NCBI GenBank assembly: GCA_031549115.1
Contig: JAVBQJ010000122.1
Coordinates: 1-9,956 of the forward strand
Origin: JAVBQJ01 sp031549115
GTDB lineage: Bacteria; Verrucomicrobiota; Lentisphaeria; Victivallales; Victivallaceae
DNA length: 9,956 bases
Direction of reading: 5' to 3'
Shown in pieces: positions 6,083 to 9,956 of the stretch; position 1 is the first letter of the stretch, and every line of letters starts with the position of its first letter. The notes beneath the pieces were generated by a model. It was not told the origin of the DNA, did not search any database, and saw nothing but the letters and a program-made list of their open reading frames with translations. Made by a program: the position numbers and the translations under genes.

Positions 6083-6772
6083 TCACTCCCAGAAATACCA
6101 CGCGTGCAAACCGACGGCCGGATAGACGCCGCGGCGGACCTTTTCCACATGCCCATCCAGAAACAACATATTGAGCGCGTCGGAATGGCGGTACGAGCTC
6201 TGCTCCAGACCGCTGTTCAAGTACATGAACCACGATTCGATGTTGCGCGAGCCGGTATCGGTGGCGCTGCGTTTGTACTTGGCATCGGTCAATGCCACCG
6301 TCGACGACGGACGCGGGAAACGGCTCATCTTGTGAAAACCGTTGTCGGAGCCGTCGGAGTTGGTGCCGCCCAGGCCGGAGTTCTGCGCGTAACTGAGCCG
6401 GTCGATGATCCGCTCATCCGGAGTCTGATAATCGCCGGCAACCAGATAGCAGTAGAAGCCTTCGTCCGCGCCCAGCGCCGGGCAGACATAAAGTTTATCC
6501 GTGCGTGCCACATACGGCGCCAGCAGACCGGGCCACCACTCCTCATAGGCGTTGTTGTTCATCATCACCCGTGCCGGTATCACCATCTCACCGTTGTCGC
6601 CGGCATAAAAGGTATAACCAAGGCCCAGCCCCTTCAGGTTGCTCAGGCACTTCGTGCTCTGTGCCGCCGCCCGCGCCTTGCTCAACGCCGGCAACAGCAT
6701 GCTGGCGAGGATGGCGATGATCGCGATCACAACGAGTAATTCTATCAATGTGAAAACTCTTCGGCATTCCAT
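6083..6772 (-). CDS. Prepilin-like H-X9-DG protein
   Basis: The 229-residue product has a type IV prepilin/type II secretion pseudopilin N-terminus: a short basic leader (MECRRV), then FTLIELLVVIAIIAIL with Glu at mature position +5, continuing to LPALSKARA near 28-35. The end carries the H-X9-DG motif (H196 to D206-G207, then HVE). This defines the large family of prepilin-like proteins abundant in Planctomycetota and Lentisphaerota. Residues 40-190 form a globular domain with cysteines at 42, 97 and 108. It probably sits in the inner membrane and, after prepilin-peptidase cleavage, at the envelope or surface. The residue before the cleavage point is Val6 rather than the usual Gly. ATG 6772 has GGAGGG 7 bases upstream. 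It lies 52 bases after the oxidoreductase gene and 10 before the DUF4838 gene, so it is co-transcribed with carbohydrate genes and may help capture substrate (inference). Confidence 0.85.
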   Translation of the reverse strand: MECRRVFTLIELLVVIAIIAILASMLLPALSKARAAAQSTKCLSNLKGLGLGYTFYAGDNGEMVIPARVMMNNNAYEEWWPGLLAPYVARTDKLYVCPALGADEGFYCYLVAGDYQTPDERIIDRLSYAQNSGLGGTNSDGSDNGFHKMSRFPRPSSTVALTDAKYKRSATDTGSRNIESWFMYLNSGLEQSSYRHSDALNMLFLDGHVEKVRRGVYPAVGLHAWYFWE

Positions 6773-6824
6773 CTTGCTTCCCTCCGTGGTTAACCTTGCT
6801 TTTATTTGCGTTTTTCGGTATTCG

Positions 6825-8048
6825 TCAATCGAATTGCGCCACCTCCGTAAGTTCGCCGTCGCGGCAGGCGGAGCGGTGCGCCGCCACGCCCATGGCCATA
6901 TACGCGGCGGCTTCCCGCGCATCCACCTCCGGACGCCGGTTCTCCGCCACCGCGGAACAGAATTCATGCACCAGATACGGATGCGAACCGCCGTGCCCCT
7001 CCGGGACGAAATCGTCCTCCGGCTTCGCGTCCGGATTCATCACCGCCTTGAACGCTTCCGCCACCGCCTCCGGCAGCGGATCGCGCAATTCGGCGTCGGT
7101 GAAGCTGCAATGATCGATCGGCCGCACCACACTCTCCGGCGCCCGCCGGTGGTTTTCCTCCCAGACATTGCGGGCGAAACTGGCGGCGGTGCCGAAGATC
7201 CGGAAAGTTTCTTCCTCATGCCGGTCCATCGCCAGACAGCCGATCTCGCGAAATTCGCAGATCCGCAGCGTCGCCCCATTGGCCATATAAAAGAACGCGG
7301 CAATGTCGGAAAAATCGTAGTCCCGGAAGAATTCATCCCGATTGGCATTGCGGTACCCTCCGGCGGAAACCTTCCGCGCCCGGGTTTTCATCACGCTCAA
7401 CGGCCCCGACACCGAATGGGTCGGGTAATACATCGGCCCGTCCTTGCAGCCGCGTGCGACATAGCGCTCCATCAATGCCCCGTATTCGCGTCCGACCACC
7501 CCCGTGGTCCGCGCCAGCGTCACCTCGCGCAGCGAACACGGCGCGTCGAGATCGTGCGAATATTCTCCCTCGGCATAGACGAAGTCGCCGAAGCGCCCCT
7601 CCGCCGCCATCCGGCGGCAGAACATGGTGCAGGGGCGGTAAACCGTGGTTTCGCCGAGCATGTATTGCCGTCCCGAAGTATCCGCCGCCTCGATGATCCG
7701 GCCGCACCAGTCGAGAATTTCCTCGCCGTCCGGTATCGAAATCACCGGGACCGCGCTATAGACATGCTTGCCGGAATGCAGCGCCTGGATGCACTGGGGA
7801 GCGTGGAGCCACGGCTGGGTGATGATCACCAGCGCGTCCGCGTCGCTGCGGCAGATATCGTCGAGGGACGAATAACAATCCCGGGCCGAAACCTTGTCCG
7901 CCATGAACGGATCGTCGAGGAATTTCCGTACCCGTTCCCCTTCGTAGTCGCACAACGAAATCCGGCTTACCGACGGATGCGCTTTGAATAACCGGGCAAA
8001 CACCGAACCGAACGCGCCGAGTCCCACCAATCCCAGATGAATTCCCAC
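6825..8048 (-). CDS. Gfo/Idh/MocA family oxidoreductase
   Basis: The 407-residue product is a cytoplasmic NAD(P)-dependent sugar oxidoreductase of the Gfo/Idh/MocA type. The N-terminal Rossmann fold starts with GLVGLGAFG (6-14), the dinucleotide-binding glycine motif. Asp34 (SLCDYE) is at the position that often favours NAD. ALVIITQPWLHAP at 72-84 and GKHVYSAVPV at 93-102 follow. The latter sits where most members have GKHV-x-x-EKP, so the usual Lys before Pro is replaced by Val. The C-terminal domain contains YYPTHSVSG (208-216; His211 is a candidate active-site residue) and GHGGSHPYLVHEF (351-363). The substrate is unknown. The start is taken as GTG 8048, 5 bases after AGGAGG; the in-frame GTG at 8054 overlaps that site and cannot use it. 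It is the first gene of the leftward operon, divergent from the AraC gene, and probably acts on a sugar released by the downstream exported enzymes. Confidence 0.85.
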   Translation of the reverse strand: MGIHLGLVGLGAFGSVFARLFKAHPSVSRISLCDYEGERVRKFLDDPFMADKVSARDCYSSLDDICRSDADALVIITQPWLHAPQCIQALHSGKHVYSAVPVISIPDGEEILDWCGRIIEAADTSGRQYMLGETTVYRPCTMFCRRMAAEGRFGDFVYAEGEYSHDLDAPCSLREVTLARTTGVVGREYGALMERYVARGCKDGPMYYPTHSVSGPLSVMKTRARKVSAGGYRNANRDEFFRDYDFSDIAAFFYMANGATLRICEFREIGCLAMDRHEEETFRIFGTAASFARNVWEENHRRAPESVVRPIDHCSFTDAELRDPLPEAVAEAFKAVMNPDAKPEDDFVPEGHGGSHPYLVHEFCSAVAENRRPEVDAREAAAYMAMGVAAHRSACRDGELTEVAQFD

Positions 8049-8053
8049 TTCCA

Positions 8054-8059
8054 CCTCCT
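8054..8059 (-). promoter_or_regulatory. Ribosome-binding site fixing a GTG start
   Basis: AGGAGG on the minus strand is a near-perfect Shine-Dalgarno sequence. With a 5-base spacer it points to GTG 8048. The upstream in-frame GTG (8052-8054) overlaps it by one base, so the shorter product is preferred. Confidence 0.7.
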
Positions 8060-8072
8060 GTTGCTTGTAGAT

Positions 8073-8101
8073 ATTATAGTAAAAAAAATATGGTTTTGCA
8101 A
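8073..8101 (-). promoter_or_regulatory. Promoter of the carbohydrate operon
   Basis: On the minus strand TTGCAA (8096-8101) and a perfect TATAAT (8073-8078) are separated by 17 bases, including an eight-T run. The predicted start point is near 8066, giving a short leader before AGGAGG. This is the strongest promoter match in the window and probably drives all four leftward genes. Confidence 0.7.
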
Positions 8102-8110
8102 TATCGCAAA
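8095..8110. promoter_or_regulatory. Dyad operator candidate over the shared -35 box
   Basis: TTTGC (8095-8099) and GCAAA (8106-8110) form an inverted repeat with a 6-base centre. It overlaps the TTGCAA -35 element of the operon promoter and would also cover a -35 for the AraC gene. A binding site for the adjacent AraC-family protein or a global regulator is possible; AraC-type sites are more often direct repeats. Confidence 0.4.
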
Positions 8111-8124
8111 GTACGATGTATGTT
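8096..8124 (+). promoter_or_regulatory. Possible promoter of the AraC-family gene
   Basis: TTGCAA is its own reverse complement, so the same six bases can serve rightward. A weak -10, TATGTT (8119-8124, four of six consensus positions), follows after 17 bases. A better -10, TATATT at 8124-8129, has too long a spacer (22). Back-to-back promoters sharing one -35 box would couple regulator and operon. Confidence 0.35.
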
Positions 8125-8163
8125 ATATTTTACCGACAATTATTATGAAAAAGTGGCATTTTT

Positions 8164-8964
8164 ATGAAAATCACTCCGGTACATTGCGGATCGTATGAAT
8201 TCGCGCAGACCGCGTCGCAGCACGCCGAACGCGGCTATGTGCTGTTGAGCTTTTTCGGACTCGAATACATGCGCTTGTACACCGCCTCCGGGCAGCTTAT
8301 GTACAGTTTGCGGAAGCCGGATTATCCGTACCTGCAGCTGTTGCCCGGAAATTTCCGCATCGATTTTTCGTATTCCGGGCAGCGCAAAAACTGGGTGGCG
8401 ATCTGCGATATGGAGGGAGTTTACTGGCAGGAGGAGACCCGCGAGGTGGTAATCGATTGCGACGACTGCCGCCTGAATGTGCCGATCGTGCTGCCATTGA
8501 CCATGCAGCGGGCACTGAAACTCGAAGGTGTCTTTCAAAGAATCACCCGGCTGCTGCAGCAGCAAACGCCGCTCAACCTTTTCGCCGCCCGGCAGCTGAC
8601 CACGTCATTGCTGGCCGAGTTTTCCTGCGACACCGTCGACCCCGGCGTCACCGATCCGGTGCAACGCTTCAAGAACGCGATCGATGCCGACCGTGAATAC
8701 CGGCAAACGCTGGAGGAGTTGAATGCCGGCACCGGGCTCAGTCTCGGCCATATCCGGCGGCTGTTCGTCCGGCAGTTTCTGATCGATCCGGGCGAATACC
8801 GGGCGCGCGGCCGCCTGCAACGGATCCTGGACTTGTTTCTGCAAACCGAACTCACACCGAAGGAGATCGCGGCGCAGGTCGGCATGTGTCATGTCACCTA
8901 TCTGCACCGTTTTCTCGCGCGGCACATGGGAGTGTCGCCGGGCGAAATCCGCCGTCGTTATTGA
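8164..8964 (+). CDS. AraC-family transcriptional regulator
   Basis: The 266-residue product carries a C-terminal AraC-type DNA-binding domain with two helix-turn-helix units. The first (about 180-212) reads LEELNAGTGLSLGHIRRLF, then PGEY; the second (about 229-264) contains LTPKEIAAQVGMCHVTYLHR and ends in MGVSPGEIRRRY. The spacing of L..L...TGLS..HI.RLF, RL.., EIA..VG and SP...R fits the family. Residues 1-160 form a divergent, presumably effector-sensing domain with many aromatic residues; I do not recognise it as a standard cupin. By position, divergent from a carbohydrate operon with 115 bases between, it is probably a sugar-responsive activator of that operon. ATG 8164 is the first start after an in-frame TGA at 8146-8148; no Shine-Dalgarno sequence is visible, so translation may be weak. 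Its stop falls 113 bases before the next gene. Confidence 0.85.
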   Translation: MKITPVHCGSYEFAQTASQHAERGYVLLSFFGLEYMRLYTASGQLMYSLRKPDYPYLQLLPGNFRIDFSYSGQRKNWVAICDMEGVYWQEETREVVIDCDDCRLNVPIVLPLTMQRALKLEGVFQRITRLLQQQTPLNLFAARQLTTSLLAEFSCDTVDPGVTDPVQRFKNAIDADREYRQTLEELNAGTGLSLGHIRRLFVRQFLIDPGEYRARGRLQRILDLFLQTELTPKEIAAQVGMCHVTYLHRFLARHMGVSPGEIRRRY

Positions 8965-8989
8965 GCCGAATATCCCGAAGAAAACGGCT
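8964..8989 (+). terminator. Weak hairpin after the AraC-family gene
   Basis: AGCCG (8964-8968) and CGGCT (8985-8989) form a 5-bp stem around a 16-base loop, beginning in the stop codon and followed by ATTTCT. A long loop and poor T-run make this a weak terminator candidate. Confidence 0.2.
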
Positions 8990-9007
8990 ATTTCTCCAGT
9001 AACATTG

Positions 9008-9036
9008 TTGAAATCTCCGCTTTTTGGTGCTATATT
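9008..9036 (+). promoter_or_regulatory. Promoter of the Na/Pi cotransporter gene
   Basis: TTGAAA (9008-9013), a 17-base spacer and TATATT (9031-9036, five of six positions) form a good sigma-70-like promoter. The predicted start point is near 9043 and the leader about 35 bases, so this gene is likely transcribed apart from the AraC gene. Confidence 0.6.
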
Positions 9037-9077
9037 CCGGTAATTATACATTGCCTACAATTCGGGAGTGAAAGCGC

Positions 9078-9956
9078 ATGCTGATGCAGATGTTGAATGT
9101 CGCCGGGGGTTTGGCCATCTTCATTTTCGGAATGAAGCTGATGAGCGACGGCCTCCACAAAGCCGCCGGAGAACGCATGCAGGCCGTTCTCCGCTTTTTT
9201 TCCGCCAACCGTTTCGTCGCCATTCTTTCGGGGACCGTCGTCACCGCGGTAATTCAATCGTCCAGCGCCACCACGGTGATGGTGATCGGCTTCATCAACG
9301 CCGGGTTGTTGAATCTGCTGCAGGCCACCGGTATTATTTTCGGCGCCAACATCGGCACCACGGTGACCGCGCAGCTGGTCGCATTCGAAGTCTCCTGGCT
9401 GATCATGCCGGCGATCATCGTCGGTTTGCTGTTGAGCTTCCTGCCGCAGCAGTCATGGCGCGGCTGGGGAGAAACCGTCCTCGGCTTCGGTTTCCTGTTC
9501 CTGGGCATGGGCCAGATGAGCGATGTGTTGAGCGCGCTGGCGGAACATCCGGAATTTCTGGCCGTATTTCAGACCTTCGACTGCGCGCCGGTCAACGGCT
9601 GGGTCCCGCCGGGGGCGTTGCTCGGCGCCATCGGCATCGGCGTCGGCGCCACCATGTTGATTCAGAGCAGCTCGGCCACCACCGGGATCGTCATCGCCCT
9701 CGGCGCCAGCGGACTCATCAACTTATATACGGCGGTGGCGCTGGTGCTCGGCTCGAATATCGGCACCACGATCACCGCGCAGCTGGCGGCGATACCGGCC
9801 AACCGGCTGGCCAAACAGGCGGCACTGGCGCATACGTTATTCCAAGTGGTCGGCGTGATCGCGATCGTATCGACCTTCTGGCTGCGCTACGGGGAAAACA
9901 ACGAGCCGGTATTTTTTCATCTGGTCAACTGGCTGTCCGCCAATGGGGATCTGCCG
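9078..9956 (+). CDS. Na/Pi cotransporter family protein (5' part)
   Basis: The first 293 residues of a membrane protein run off the right edge without a stop codon. They contain the family's two inverted-repeat signatures: QSSSATT at 60-66 and again at 196-202, each followed by a glycine-rich NIGTT motif (GANIGTT at 89-95, GSNIGTT at 225-231). These define the sodium-dependent phosphate transporters of the NptA/PNaS type (Na_Pi_cotrans), in which the QSSS motifs help form the substrate site. Hydrophobic helices fill most of the sequence, with a probable external or cytoplasmic loop near 155-178. Bacterial members often carry a C-terminal PhoU-like domain, which would lie beyond the window. 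The start is taken as ATG 9078, with GGGAG 9 bases upstream; ATGs at 9084 and 9090 are alternatives. It likely imports phosphate, but members with other anions as substrate exist. Confidence 0.9.
   Translation, partial: MLMQMLNVAGGLAIFIFGMKLMSDGLHKAAGERMQAVLRFFSANRFVAILSGTVVTAVIQSSSATTVMVIGFINAGLLNLLQATGIIFGANIGTTVTAQLVAFEVSWLIMPAIIVGLLLSFLPQQSWRGWGETVLGFGFLFLGMGQMSDVLSALAEHPEFLAVFQTFDCAPVNGWVPPGALLGAIGIGVGATMLIQSSSATTGIVIALGASGLINLYTAVALVLGSNIGTTITAQLAAIPANRLAKQAALAHTLFQVVGVIAIVSTFWLRYGENNEPVFFHLVNWLSANGDLP

Noticed and set aside
6639..7991. A 450-residue rightward frame opposite the oxidoreductase and pilin-like genes.
   Set aside because: It spans two well-supported genes on the other strand and has no recognisable motifs.

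Overview
The window looks like a high-GC, strongly coding stretch of chromosome from a member of the Lentisphaerota/Kiritimatiellota group, possibly a Victivallales-type gut or environmental anaerobe. The assignment is an inference. It rests on a prepilin-like protein with the FTLIELLVVIAIIAIL start and an H-X9-DG tail, a DUF4838 glycosidase-like protein, a Gfo/Idh/MocA oxidoreductase in the same operon, and an AraC regulator beside them. That combination is very common in those phyla. I see no rRNA, tRNA, CRISPR array, transposase or integrase.

Left part (1-2535). A 196-residue protein made of three tandem ~62-residue repeats, resembling homing-endonuclease-associated (HNR-type) DNA-binding repeats, is read leftward from a good sigma-70-like promoter. 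Divergent from it is a 366-residue RdgC-like recombination-associated protein. A 232-bp spacer follows that is unusually rich in hairpins, including a perfect 20-bp palindrome, and then a small four-helix DUF486 membrane protein.

Centre (2540-8163). Four genes run leftward as a probable operon with gaps of 52, 10 and 26 bp. In order they are a Gfo/Idh/MocA oxidoreductase (GTG start), a prepilin-like H-X9-DG protein, a secreted DUF4838 protein (744 aa) and a secreted TIM-barrel glycosidase-like protein (423 aa). A divergent AraC-family regulator shares the 115-bp AT-rich intergenic region. That region holds an almost ideal promoter for the operon (TTGCAA-17-TATAAT) whose self-complementary -35 box lies inside a dyad. 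The simplest reading is an inducible locus for a glycan or uronide-containing carbohydrate: the regulator senses a sugar, two exported enzyme-like proteins act on the polymer, and the oxidoreductase processes a released sugar in the cytoplasm. The substrate cannot be read from the sequence.

Right end (8965-9956). A separate promoter (TTGAAA-17-TATATT) precedes a Na+/phosphate cotransporter family protein that is cut by the window edge.

Most long open frames lying antisense to or out of frame with these genes are GC-driven shadows. Gene starts were chosen from ribosome-binding sites where these were visible, and several differ from the longest possible frame.
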